This document shows, in pieces, positions 50,007 to 58,295 of a DNA stretch of 58,548 nt. Positions within the stretch are counted from its first letter, which is position 1, and each line of letters starts with the position of its first letter. The position numbers were made by a program, and so were the translations under genes. Below the pieces are notes generated by a model. That model had not been told where the DNA came from and did not search any database. It was given only the letters and a program-made list of their open reading frames with translations. Origin of the DNA: Oscillospiraceae bacterium (GTDB lineage Bacteria > Bacillota > Clostridia > Oscillospirales > UBA929); contig WRKO01000014.1 in the NCBI GenBank assembly GCA_009782215.1, positions 1-58,548 of the forward strand, read 5' to 3'.

Positions 50007-50969
50007 TTACGAGGGCAGCACGCGCTTCGCGCCTACGTAGCGGTCGTTGTAGAAGCCGGTGTTGATGTTGTCGATGACGACGCTGCGGGCGCGGCCGGAG
50101 CTGGAATGGATGAACTGCCCGTTTCCGATGAAGATGCCCACATGGGTCACGGCGTTCGCGGACGTTGTGCGGAAATACACGAGGTCGCCCGGAAGCAGGT
50201 CGCCTTTGCTGACGGAGACGCCGGTGTTGCGGTATTGGTCGGCGGACGAGCGGTTGATGCGGTAGCCGAACTTGTTGAATATGTAGACGGTGAAGCCGGA
50301 GCAGTCGAATGAGCCGGGGCCGGTCTGGCCGTATCGGTACGGTGTGCCGATGTACTTGAAGGTCTCCTCCACAAGCTGGCGGCGCAGGTCGGTAACGCCC
50401 GCGGAATCAAGGCTGGAGAGGGCCGCGGCGTGGGTCGTGCCGGAGCTGAGGCTGGACGCGGAGACCGACGACGCCGCAGGCGGGGAACCGAGGGTGATGA
50501 GGTCGGCGCGCACAAAGCCTTCGTCGCCGTTGTGGACGACGGCGTACCAGCCGTCCCGGACGCCGGTGATTTGAACCGTTGTGTTTCGGGTGAGGGAGCG
50601 GATACGGTCGCTGTCGATGGAGGGCAGGGCGCGCAGATTGACGCTCGCCTCATTGATGAAGCCCGTCTCGCTGAGGCCGTCGCCGCTGGCGTCAACCGTC
50701 AGCCATTCGGCGGACATGAACCCGGCGGAGCCGTTGTAGACGACGGCGTACCAAGCGCCTTCCTGCGTGACAATCAGTTCTTCCTGCGTGATGGTGACCG
50801 AAGCGCCCTTCGGCGCGGTGGTGAGGATGCTGGAGGAAAGGGAGGGCTGGGCGCGAAGCCGTAAGTTCTCGGTGGTCTTTCCGATGGCGGCGTACTCGGC
50901 GCTCGCGGCGGACGCCAGCAGCGACAAAGCGAGGATGAGCGCGGCGGAAACCCTTAGAAACTTGGGCAT
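50007..50969 (-). CDS. Secreted NlpC/P60 peptidoglycan hydrolase with two SH3 domains
   Basis: 320 residues: signal peptide (FLRVSAALILALSLLASAASA), two bacterial SH3 repeats (NLRLRAQPSLSSSIL...WYAVVYNGSAGFM and NLRALPSIDSDRI...WYAVVHNGDEGFV), a Ser/Ala-rich linker, and an NlpC/P60 domain with the catalytic Cys in FDCSGFTVYIF and His in VTHVGIFIGNGQFIH. It cleaves D-Glu-diamino-acid bonds of stem peptides during wall turnover. Promoter at 51022-51050, terminator at 49966. Confidence 0.95.
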   Translation of the reverse strand: MPKFLRVSAALILALSLLASAASAEYAAIGKTTENLRLRAQPSLSSSILTTAPKGASVTITQEELIVTQEGAWYAVVYNGSAGFMSAEWLTVDASGDGLSETGFINEASVNLRALPSIDSDRIRSLTRNTTVQITGVRDGWYAVVHNGDEGFVRADLITLGSPPAASSVSASSLSSGTTHAAALSSLDSAGVTDLRRQLVEETFKYIGTPYRYGQTGPGSFDCSGFTVYIFNKFGYRINRSSADQYRNTGVSVSKGDLLPGDLVYFRTTSANAVTHVGIFIGNGQFIHSSSGRARSVVIDNINTGFYNDRYVGAKRVLPS

Positions 50970-51021
50970 AAGCTATGTACCTCCGAAACGATAGTAACAA
51001 CGTGTTTTATTTTGTAACCGA

Positions 51022-51050
51022 ATTGTAACATACCGTTTTGGAATTGTCAA
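51022..51050 (-). promoter_or_regulatory. Promoter of the NlpC/P60 gene
   Basis: TTGACA (51045-51050), 17-base spacer, TACAAT (51022-51027), minus strand. Confidence 0.8.
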
Positions 51051-51121
51051 CAGCTTTTTTCAAATTTCTTTGCCGGTAAGTTTTACCAGCGCTCCGGGGA
51101 CGGCGGGGCGCTCTCCGAAAC

Positions 51122-51150
51122 GCCCCCGCCGCCCGGCGGGCGGCGGGGGC
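51122..51150. terminator. GC-rich terminator hairpin after the ACT gene
   Basis: 13-bp perfect stem (GCCCCCGCCGCCC arm) with a 3-base loop, 14 bases after the ACT-protein stop. Confidence 0.7.
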
Positions 51151-51163
51151 GGGCGGGCTTTGT

Positions 51164-51604
51164 CTAGGACTCGGACAACTGCTTCAAGAAGCTCTCGTCC
51201 AGCAGCGGGAAGCCCGCGGCTTTCAGCTTTTCAACGGAGGCGGCCTGATTGGCGAGGCTCAGGATGACGATGGCGGCGTGGTCGCTGTGGCGGCTGGTGA
51301 GGGCGTACATATACTCGATGGAGACGTCCAGCGCCTTCAGCCCCTTGAGGATGTGATGCAGGCCGCCGGGGCGGTGGCCCATCGCCGCGGCCACGACGTC
51401 GGCGGTCTTGACCATGAAGCCCCGCTCTTTCAGCGCGGCCTCGGCCCTGTCGGGGTCGGAGACGATGATTCGGAGGATGCCGAAATCGGTGGTGTCGGCG
51501 ATGGAGAGCGCGTGGAGGTTGACGCCGGCGTCCGCCAGACAGCCCGTCACCTCCTCCATCCGTCCCGGCTTGTTTTCTAGGAATACCGTGATTTGCTTCA
51601 GCAT
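51164..51604 (-). CDS. Tandem ACT-domain protein
   Basis: 146 residues made of two ACT domains (LKQITVFLENKPGRMEEVTGCLADAGVNL; the second from about residue 70, HHILKGLKALDVSIEYMYAL). Such proteins bind amino acids or their keto-acids and commonly accompany PaaK in anaerobes. ATG at 51604 follows AAAGGAG; 16 bases after the paaK stop, so cotranscribed. Possibly an effector sensor for aryl-acid metabolism. Confidence 0.9.
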   Translation of the reverse strand: MLKQITVFLENKPGRMEEVTGCLADAGVNLHALSIADTTDFGILRIIVSDPDRAEAALKERGFMVKTADVVAAAMGHRPGGLHHILKGLKALDVSIEYMYALTSRHSDHAAIVILSLANQAASVEKLKAAGFPLLDESFLKQLSES

Positions 51605-51620
51605 GATTCCGCGCTCCTTT

Positions 51621-52925
51621 CTATATTTTGCGGTTGTCGATGACCCGCTTGGCCTTGCCCTCGCTGCGGGCGATGCTTCTCGGCTCGACAAGGCGGATTT
51701 TCGCGCCGACGCCCAGCACGCTGTTGAGTTGGCCGCCGACCTTTTTTTCAAATTCCTCGATGCCCTTGACGTTGTCGGTGAACATGGTCTCGGAGATTTC
51801 AATTTCCACCGTCATCGTATCCAGATTGTTGACGCGGTCAACCACGATTTGGTAGTGCGGCTGCACCTCGCCGATGCTCAGAAGCACCGATTCAATCTGG
51901 GAGGGGAAGACGTTGACGCCCCGGATTATCAGCATGTCGTCGGTGCGCCCGGCGGGCTTGGACATGCGCGCGTGGGTGCGCCCGCATTCGCACGGCTGGG
52001 TATTGAGGGTGCAGATGTCTCTGGTCTTATACCGTATCAGCGGGAAGCCCTCCTTGCTGACGGTGGTGATGACCAAGTCGCCCGCCCCGCCCTCCGGCAC
52101 GGGCAGATCGGTGTCGGGGTCGGTGATTTCGGCGATGAAGCAGTCCTCCCAGATGTGCAGGCCGTTCTGGCGGCTGCATTCGTGCGAGACGGCGGGGCCC
52201 ATGATTTCGCTCAGGCCGTAGATGTCGTAGGCGCGGATGCCAAGGCGGGCCTCGATTTCGGCGCGCATGGCGCTGCTCCACGGCTCGGCGCCGAAGCAGC
52301 CGGACACCAGCTTCAGGTCGTCCTTCGTATGCCCCATGTCGGCCAGCGTCTCGGCGATGTTCATGGCGTAGGACGGGGTGCAGCACAGATGGGTCACGCC
52401 GAAGTCAATCAGCATGGTAATCTGCCGTCTGGTGTTGCCGGAGGAGGCCGGGACGGCGACGGCGCCCAGCTTTTCCGCGCCGTAATGCGCCCCCAGACCG
52501 CCGGTGAACAGGCCGTAGCCGTAGCTCACCTGTATGCGGGAGCTTTTGTCCGCGCCCTCCATCACAAGGCAGCGGGCCATACATTCCGCCCACATGTCAA
52601 TGTCCCGGCGGGTATAGCCCACCACCGTCTGCTTGCCGGTGGTGCCCGACGAGGCGTGGATGCGCACGATGTCCTCCATCGGCACGGCGAACAGGCCGAA
52701 GGGGTAGGTATCGCGCAAATCCTGCTTGGTGGTGATGGGGAGGCTGCTGAGGTCGTCAAGGGTTTTGACGTCGCCGGGCAGGATGCCCTTTGCCTGCATT
52801 TTTTCGCGGTAGTACGGCACGTTTGAGTAGACGTTCTGAACGGTTGCGCGCAGCTTCTCAAGCTGTATCTCGCGGATGTGCCCGCGATCCATCGTCTCGG
52901 CGGGTTTGTTCCAGTAGCGTTCCAT
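51621..52925 (-). CDS. paaK: Phenylacetate-CoA ligase
   Basis: 434 residues, adenylate-forming enzyme that activates phenylacetate or related aryl acids with ATP and CoA. Motifs: ASSGTTGKQTVVGYTRRDI (P-loop), YDIYGLSEIMGPAVSHEC, TVSKEGFPLIRYKTRDI and GRTDDMLIIRGVNVFPSQIE. ATG at 52925 overlaps the MFS stop (TAATG) and follows GGAAAGGGACG; the much longer open frame towards 53852 is antisense-frame read-through of the MFS gene. In anaerobes this enzyme usually serves aromatic amino-acid fermentation. Confidence 0.94.
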   Translation of the reverse strand: MERYWNKPAETMDRGHIREIQLEKLRATVQNVYSNVPYYREKMQAKGILPGDVKTLDDLSSLPITTKQDLRDTYPFGLFAVPMEDIVRIHASSGTTGKQTVVGYTRRDIDMWAECMARCLVMEGADKSSRIQVSYGYGLFTGGLGAHYGAEKLGAVAVPASSGNTRRQITMLIDFGVTHLCCTPSYAMNIAETLADMGHTKDDLKLVSGCFGAEPWSSAMRAEIEARLGIRAYDIYGLSEIMGPAVSHECSRQNGLHIWEDCFIAEITDPDTDLPVPEGGAGDLVITTVSKEGFPLIRYKTRDICTLNTQPCECGRTHARMSKPAGRTDDMLIIRGVNVFPSQIESVLLSIGEVQPHYQIVVDRVNNLDTMTVEIEISETMFTDNVKGIEEFEKKVGGQLNSVLGVGAKIRLVEPRSIARSEGKAKRVIDNRKI

Positions 52926-54142
52926 TAATTTTCGTCCCTTTCCGGTTTTGATTGGTTCTTGCCCGGGGTTTTCATCATCAGTACCAGCACGATGGCGGCG
53001 GCGGCCGCCGCCGCGGCTAAGATAAAGGAGCCGGTGTAGCTGCCGCCCGCGGTCAGGCGGTTGGAGACGGCCGGGAAGCAGAGCGCCGACGCGCCGAAGC
53101 CGAGCATCACCAGCCCGAAGTTCATCCCGCCGTATCGGGTACCGAAGCTGTCCGCCGTCATCGCCGAGTAGACGCTGGCCGCGCCGCCGAACCCGAACGA
53201 GATGAGCATGATGCACAGCAGGAACAGCACGCCCTCGCCGGCAATCATCATCAGCGAGGCGGCCAGTATCATCGCCGCGATGGAGACCATCGCCGCTTTC
53301 CGGCCGATTTTGTCGGAGACCCACGAGACGGCCAGACGGCCCGCCGCGCTGCTGACGCCGGTCAGCATGACGCCCAGCACGGCTAGGTTTTCGGAGAGGC
53401 TCCGCTCCGCCCCCAGCGACAGGAAGACCGGGTTGAGGATGAAGTAGGCCGGGAGGGTGAAGAACAGGCCGCCCAGCAGGAGGTAGAACTGCTTTGTTTT
53501 CAGAATCTCCTTGGGGGAATATTGCCTTTTTTGGACGGACGCCGGCGGCGGGGTATAGCCCGCCGGCCTGTATCCCTCGGGCGGGTTTTGGATGAAGAGC
53601 GCGCTGCATACGCAGACGGCGAGGAAGCCAAGCCCGAAGATGAGGAAGGTGGGCGGCACGCCCAGACGGCTGAGCATGGCTCTTGCCAGCGGAGCGAATG
53701 CCGCCAGCGAGAGGCCGAACGCGCAGACAATCATGCCGGAGGCGAAGCCCCGCCTGTCGGGGAACCATTTCTGCACCGCCGCGATGGTGGACATATACAC
53801 GGCGCCCACGCCCAGTCCGGCCGCTCCGCCGTATGTGACATAGACGAGCCACGGCGCTCCGGCGGGGACAAACGCCGTGCCAATCATCCCCGCGCCGATG
53901 AGGACGCTGCCCGCCAGCGTGGCCCTGCGCGGCCCCAGCTTATCCTGCGCGCGGCCGCCCAGAAGGATGCCAAGGACAAACGCCGCCAGCATGACGGAGG
54001 CGGTGAGCGACGCGGCGTCGGCGTCCCAGCCCAGATGCGCGGCGACCGGCGCCCTGAACACGCTCCACATATAGATGATGCCGGCGCAGAACTGAATCAC
54101 CATGCCGGAGGCTAAGACGCAATATCGGTTTGCTGTTTTCAT
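52925..54142 (-). CDS. OFA-family MFS transporter (oxalate/formate antiporter type)
   Basis: 405 residues, 12 membrane segments. The start NRYCVLASGMVIQFCAGIIYMWSVFRAPVAAHLGWD and the loop VQKWFPDRRGFASGMIVCAFGLS are characteristic of OFA anion transporters. Translationally coupled to paaK and followed by the ACT gene, so it may import or export an aryl acid or carboxylate rather than oxalate. ATG at 54142 is preferred to 54151, which sits on the ribosome site. Confidence 0.9.
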   Translation of the reverse strand: MKTANRYCVLASGMVIQFCAGIIYMWSVFRAPVAAHLGWDADAASLTASVMLAAFVLGILLGGRAQDKLGPRRATLAGSVLIGAGMIGTAFVPAGAPWLVYVTYGGAAGLGVGAVYMSTIAAVQKWFPDRRGFASGMIVCAFGLSLAAFAPLARAMLSRLGVPPTFLIFGLGFLAVCVCSALFIQNPPEGYRPAGYTPPPASVQKRQYSPKEILKTKQFYLLLGGLFFTLPAYFILNPVFLSLGAERSLSENLAVLGVMLTGVSSAAGRLAVSWVSDKIGRKAAMVSIAAMILAASLMMIAGEGVLFLLCIMLISFGFGGAASVYSAMTADSFGTRYGGMNFGLVMLGFGASALCFPAVSNRLTAGGSYTGSFILAAAAAAAAIVLVLMMKTPGKNQSKPERDEN

Positions 54143-54250
54143 GTGAATCATCCTTTCCCTGCGGTTATGATATAGATGGCCCGAGCCGCCGCAAAGATTG
54201 GGGAAACGCCGTGCTTTCCCATACTATGACCTCCGTTTCCGGGATAAGAT

Positions 54251-54290
54251 AAAGCGCCCGCGGCAATCGTCCTCCGATTGCCACAGGCGC
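54251..54290 (-). terminator. Terminator of the short leader-type transcript
   Basis: Stem of GCGCC and GGCAATCG arms paired with CGATTGCC and GGCGC, followed on the minus strand by TTTATC. Confidence 0.6.
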
Positions 54291-54307
54291 GCTTCCCTTT
54301 GTTGGGG

Positions 54308-54430
54308 TTACACTCTCAGCGCTCTCCTATGAACAACCGGCCGCGTAAAAAAGAAAAAGCCGACAAACGAAGGAATAAACCCTTCGCCGGTAAAGCTGTT
54401 CTGATTGTTCAAGCGGTTGCGGTTACTCAC
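54308..54430 (-). CDS. Candidate 40-residue ORF in a short transcript
   Basis: GGAGG lies 8 bases before a GTG start; the peptide begins MSNRNRLNNQNSFTGEGF and contains an Phe-rich stretch, then a basic tail. An internal hairpin with a long T-run (54347-54391) overlaps the ORF and could act as an attenuator. No family recognised. It lies upstream of the OFA-paaK-ACT operon on the same strand. Confidence 0.4.
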   Translation of the reverse strand: MSNRNRLNNQNSFTGEGFIPSFVGFFFFTRPVVHRRALRV

Positions 54431-54474
54431 GTCGGAAACCTCCAAGACTGTGTCCGGTTTAACCCGGCTAGGCT

Positions 54475-54504
54475 ATTATACGACGGGCGGCGGCGGGTTG
54501 TCAA
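54475..54504 (-). promoter_or_regulatory. Promoter of the short transcript
   Basis: TTGACA (54499-54504), 18-base spacer, TATAAT (54475-54480), minus strand; next start of a large gene is ~330 bases away. Confidence 0.75.
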
Positions 54505-54536
54505 GCATTTTTTTTGCAAACGGGCCGCGGGCGCGC

Positions 54537-54576
54537 GAAAAGGGCCGGCGCCGCTGCGCGTCAGCCCTTTTGCGTA
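54537..54576. terminator. Terminator after the repetitive lipoprotein
   Basis: AAAAGGGC / GCCCTTTT arms around a GC-rich loop. Confidence 0.6.
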
Positions 54577-54589
54577 TGGCGTCCGGGGG

Positions 54590-55165
54590 TTAGCGGAGGG
54601 GGATGCGGGTGGCCGGGATGCGGTTGGCGCGGGGCACCGAGCGAACCGGCGGCGCGGCGCGGAAACGCGGCGCGGCCGTGCGGGGGGCGGTTGTGCCGCC
54701 GCCGCCGCTTCGGACTGTCCCGCCGGCCACGCCGTCGCGGTAGCCGTCGCGGTTCATCCCTCGGGTGGCGCGGCTGTCGCGGTAGCCGTCGCGGGTCGTT
54801 GCGCCGCGGTAGCCGTTGTTGTTATTGTTGTTGTCGGTATGGCCGCCAAACCCGTCATGCTGTCTGAAGCCGTCCTGATTTGTTCTGAACCCGTCCTGCC
54901 CGCCGTAGGGATGGCCCGGGGTCATCGGCATGGCCGGCATGGGGTGCGCGCGGGGCGCGGCTGTACGGGGCGGGGCGGGGCGGTGCGCGGAACGGTGTCT
55001 CGGGGCGGCGCGGTGCGCGGGCGTCGTCTCGCCGCTCTGCTTGGGCGCGGCGGGGGGCGCCGGATCCGCCGCTGTGCGGCGGGGCGCTCTGTTGGGCGCC
55101 GCGCAGGAACAGAGCGAAACGAACAGCGCGGCGGCCGCCAGAATTACAATCCATCTTTTTTTCAT
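54590..55165 (-). CDS. Low-complexity lipoprotein
   Basis: 191 residues. Lipobox signal (MKKRWIVILAAAALFVSLCSCAAPN) followed by Pro/Arg/Ala-rich then Gly/Asp/Arg/Asn-rich low-complexity sequence: degenerate units such as GYRDSRATRGMNRDGYRDG, six Asn in a row, and an RxxP-rich basic tail. No domain recognised. Such basic, disordered lipoproteins are seen in spore-forming clostridia, but a role cannot be assigned. ATG at 55165 follows AGGAGG. Confidence 0.65.
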   Translation of the reverse strand: MKKRWIVILAAAALFVSLCSCAAPNRAPRRTAADPAPPAAPKQSGETTPAHRAAPRHRSAHRPAPPRTAAPRAHPMPAMPMTPGHPYGGQDGFRTNQDGFRQHDGFGGHTDNNNNNNGYRGATTRDGYRDSRATRGMNRDGYRDGVAGGTVRSGGGGTTAPRTAAPRFRAAPPVRSVPRANRIPATRIPLR

Positions 55166-55264
55166 GATTTTTCGGAACCTCCTCGATTTTGCTCCGCTTA
55201 TAGGATAACTCGAATGCCCGCCGATTATAACGGAAAATTTTGCGGCGAAATATACAAATTGAAC

Positions 55265-55293
55265 TTGACATCGGGGAAAGGGCGTTGTACAAT
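55265..55293 (+). promoter_or_regulatory. Promoter of nrdDG
   Basis: TTGACA, 17-base spacer, TACAAT, about 80 bases before the start. Confidence 0.8.
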
Positions 55294-55373
55294 ATGTATG
55301 CGGCTTTTGGGGCGGAGGCCTCAACATATAGTCAGCCCGCGATTATTCCATGAACGAAAGACGGGGAATCTCA

Positions 55374-57689
55374 ATGACGGAACGTGTCAACTGTATCGGC
55401 CAGATTCGCAAGCGGGACGGGCGCGTGGTGCGCTTTGACCTTGACAAAATCGCTTCGGCCATCAACAAGGCGTTTGTCGCCTGCTACCACGCAGACCATC
55501 AGGAGGAATCGCGCCGGCTTGCCCTGCGCGTGCTGGACGCGCTTGAGGTGGAGGGACGGCCCGCTCCCGAGGTGGAGCATATCCAAGACGTGGTGGAGCT
55601 TGTGCTGATGGAGTCCGGTCATCAGGACGCCGCCAAGAGCTATATCCTCTACCGCGCCGAGCGCAGCAAGGCGCGCGAGATGAACACCCGCCTGATGAAG
55701 GTCTATGAGGACATTACCTTCAGCGCGGCGTCGGAGAGCGACATCAAGCGCGAGAACGCCAACATTGACGGCGACACCGCGATGGGCACCATGCTCAAGT
55801 ACGGCTCGGAGGGCGCCAAGCAGTTTTATGAGATGTTTGTCCTCAAGCCGCTGCACTCCGAGGCGCACCGCGTGGGCGACATCCATATCCACGACATGGA
55901 TTTCTACACCCTGACCACCACCTGCTGCCAGATTGACATCATCAAGCTGTTCAAAAACGGCTTTTCCACCGGGCACGGCTTTTTGCGCGAGCCGAACCAC
56001 ATCAATTCCTACGCCGCGCTGTGCTGCATTGCCATCCAGTCCAACCAGAACGACCAGCACGGCGGGCAGAGCGTGGTCAACTTCGACTACGGCATGGCCT
56101 TGGGCGTCGCCAAGACCTTTGTGCGGCTTTACCGCGAGAATGTTTTGCGGGCGCTGGAGCTGCTCTGCGGCGTGGAAGCCCCGTCCTTTGAGTTCCCGTC
56201 CGATTGCAGCCCCCGCATGGGCGGCTGCGCGGATTACCGCAAGGCGGAGGCCAAACGGCTGAAAAAATTGGTCGCGGACGGTGAGAAGATTGCCGCCGTG
56301 CAGGATTTTGCCCAGAAATACGCGGAAAAAGAGGTAGACCGCGCCACCTACAAGGCGATGGTGGGGCTGGTTCACAACCTCAACACGATGAATTCACGCG
56401 CCGGGGCGCAGACGCCCTTCTCCTCCATCAACTACGGCATGGACACCACGCCGGAGGGCCGCTGCGCCACCCGAAACGTCCTGCTGGCGACCGAGGCCGG
56501 GCTGGGGCATGGCGAGACGCCGATTTTTCCCATTCAGGTCTTCCGCGTCAAGGAGGGCGTCAACCTCAACCCGGACGACCCCAACTATGATTTGTTCAAA
56601 TTAGCCTGCCGCGTTTCGGCCAAGCGTATGTATCCCAATTTCTCCTTCCTTGACGCGCCGTTCAACGCGAAGTATTACAAAGGCACGCCGGAGACGGAGA
56701 TTGCCTATATGGGCTGCCGCACCCGCATCATCGGCAATGTCTACGACCCGTCGAAGGAAGTCAGCAACGGGCGGGGCAACCTTTCGTTCACCTCGATTAA
56801 CCTGCCCCGGCTTGCCATCCTGTCCAACGGGAGCGTGGAGCAGTTTTTCCGGCTGCTTGACCAGCGGCTGGATTTGGTCGTCGAGCAGATTTTTGACCGC
56901 TATGTCATCCAGTCGAGGAAAAAGGTGCGGAACTTCCCTTTCTTGATGGGTCAAGGCGTTTGGCTGGACAGCGAAAAGCTGGGCTGGGACGACGAGGTGG
57001 GCGAGGTTCTCAAGCACGGGACGATGACGGTGGGCTTTATCGGCCTTGCCGAGACGCTGACGTCGCTGACCGGCAAGCACCACGCGGAATCAGAGGCGTC
57101 CCAGCGCTTGGGGCTGGATATCGTCGGGCATATGCGGAACCGCCTTGACAAGGAGAGCGTCCGCCGCAAGATGAACCTGACCCTTCTCTCCACGCCGGGC
57201 GAAGGGCTGAGCGGGCGGTTTGTCGCCATTGACCGCGAGCGCTTCGGGAAGATTGAGGGCGTGACCGACAAGGAATACTACACCAACGGCTTCCATGTGC
57301 CGGTGGGCTGCCCGGTGACCGCCTTTGACAAGATACGGCTGGAGGCGCCCTACCACGAGCTGACCAACGCGGGGCATATCTCCTTTGTGGAGATGGACGG
57401 CGACCCGCTGCAAAACCTTGAGGCGTTTGAGCAGATTATCCGCGCCATGCAGAAGGCCGGCATCGGGTACGGCGCCGTCAACCACCCGCTGGATCGCGAC
57501 CCGTCCTGCGGCTACACCGGCATCATTAAGGACGAATGCCCGCAGTGCGGCCGGACGGAGAATGAGGAGGAGCGCTTTGTGCGTATCCGCCGCATCACCG
57601 GCTATCTCGGCTCCTCGCTGGAGCGCATCAACAACGCCAAGCGCGCCGAGATTAAGGACAGGGTGAAGCATCGGCCTCCCGCGCCATGA
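55374..57689 (+). CDS. nrdD: Anaerobic ribonucleoside-triphosphate reductase
   Basis: 771 residues; oxygen-sensitive glycyl-radical enzyme reducing NTPs to dNTPs. N-terminal ATP-cone (IRKRDGRVVRFDLDKIASAINKAF), active-site Cys region LTTTCCQIDIIKLF, Zn-site cysteines DPSCGYTGIIKDECPQCGR, and the radical glycine (Gly743) in RRITGYLGSSLERINNAKRAE. The ATG at 55374 has GGGGA at 7 bases; the ATG at 55350 lacks a ribosome site. Overlaps nrdG by ATGA. Confidence 0.96.
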   Translation: MTERVNCIGQIRKRDGRVVRFDLDKIASAINKAFVACYHADHQEESRRLALRVLDALEVEGRPAPEVEHIQDVVELVLMESGHQDAAKSYILYRAERSKAREMNTRLMKVYEDITFSAASESDIKRENANIDGDTAMGTMLKYGSEGAKQFYEMFVLKPLHSEAHRVGDIHIHDMDFYTLTTTCCQIDIIKLFKNGFSTGHGFLREPNHINSYAALCCIAIQSNQNDQHGGQSVVNFDYGMALGVAKTFVRLYRENVLRALELLCGVEAPSFEFPSDCSPRMGGCADYRKAEAKRLKKLVADGEKIAAVQDFAQKYAEKEVDRATYKAMVGLVHNLNTMNSRAGAQTPFSSINYGMDTTPEGRCATRNVLLATEAGLGHGETPIFPIQVFRVKEGVNLNPDDPNYDLFKLACRVSAKRMYPNFSFLDAPFNAKYYKGTPETEIAYMGCRTRIIGNVYDPSKEVSNGRGNLSFTSINLPRLAILSNGSVEQFFRLLDQRLDLVVEQIFDRYVIQSRKKVRNFPFLMGQGVWLDSEKLGWDDEVGEVLKHGTMTVGFIGLAETLTSLTGKHHAESEASQRLGLDIVGHMRNRLDKESVRRKMNLTLLSTPGEGLSGRFVAIDRERFGKIEGVTDKEYYTNGFHVPVGCPVTAFDKIRLEAPYHELTNAGHISFVEMDGDPLQNLEAFEQIIRAMQKAGIGYGAVNHPLDRDPSCGYTGIIKDECPQCGRTENEEERFVRIRRITGYLGSSLERINNAKRAEIKDRVKHRPPAP

Positions 57690-58165
57690 CGCTGCGCGTG
57701 GCCAACATTATACACGACTCCGTGACGGACGGCCCGGGGCTTCGGGCCGTCGTCTTTTTTCAGGGCTGTCCCCGCCGCTGTCCGGGCTGCCACAACCCGG
57801 AGCTTTTGGAGGAGGACGGCGGGACGGACTGGAGCGCCGAGGCGTTGATTGAGGAAATCACCCGCAACCCGCTGATCACCGGCGTGACCTTTTCCGGCGG
57901 CGACCCCCTTGCGCAGGCGGAAGCGCTGATTCCCGCCGCGGAACATCTCAAGGCGCGGGGATACAGCCTGTGGCTCTACACGGGATGGCTGTGGGAAGAG
58001 CTGGACGGCGCGCGTTTGGAACTGGCCAAGCTGGCCGACGTGGTGGTGGACGGGCCGTATGACGCGGCGAAGCGTTCGCTGATGCTGCCGTGGCGCGGGA
58101 GCGCCAACCAGCGGCTGATTGACGTGAAAAAAAGCGTTGAGGCGGGGCGGGCTGTGGAATGGTGA
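57686..58165 (+). CDS. nrdG: Anaerobic ribonucleotide reductase activating protein
   Basis: 159 residues; radical SAM enzyme that installs the glycyl radical on NrdD. The FeS motif CPRRCPGCHNPE (CxxxCxxC) and SAM-binding FSGGDPL are present. Start overlaps the nrdD stop. Confidence 0.96.
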   Translation: MTLRVANIIHDSVTDGPGLRAVVFFQGCPRRCPGCHNPELLEEDGGTDWSAEALIEEITRNPLITGVTFSGGDPLAQAEALIPAAEHLKARGYSLWLYTGWLWEELDGARLELAKLADVVVDGPYDAAKRSLMLPWRGSANQRLIDVKKSVEAGRAVEW

Positions 58166-58182
58166 ATACGGGCGCGGGGGGG

Positions 58183-58208
58183 CGGCGGACGGCCGTCTTT
58201 TTTTTTGC
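58183..58208 (+). terminator. Terminator after nrdDG
   Basis: GC-rich palindrome GACGGCCGTC with a run of ten T. Confidence 0.6.
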
Positions 58209-58229
58209 GATTTTTTTGGAAAATATTTC

Positions 58230-58258
58230 TTGACATTGGGGATGGGGTGTGATAGAAT
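58230..58258 (+). promoter_or_regulatory. Promoter of the gene at the right edge
   Basis: TTGACA (58230-58235), 17-base spacer, TAGAAT (58253-58258). Confidence 0.75.
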
Positions 58259-58295
58259 GCGAACACATGTACTTTATAAGAAAGAGAGGGCGCAC

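Noticed and set aside
52926..53852. N-terminal extension of paaK
   Set aside because: Read-through in a shadow frame of the OFA transporter; the family start is MERYWNKP at 52925.
54308..54330. TPP riboswitch suggested by CTGAGAG
   Set aside because: The other obligatory TPP words are absent and the downstream genes are not thiamine-related.
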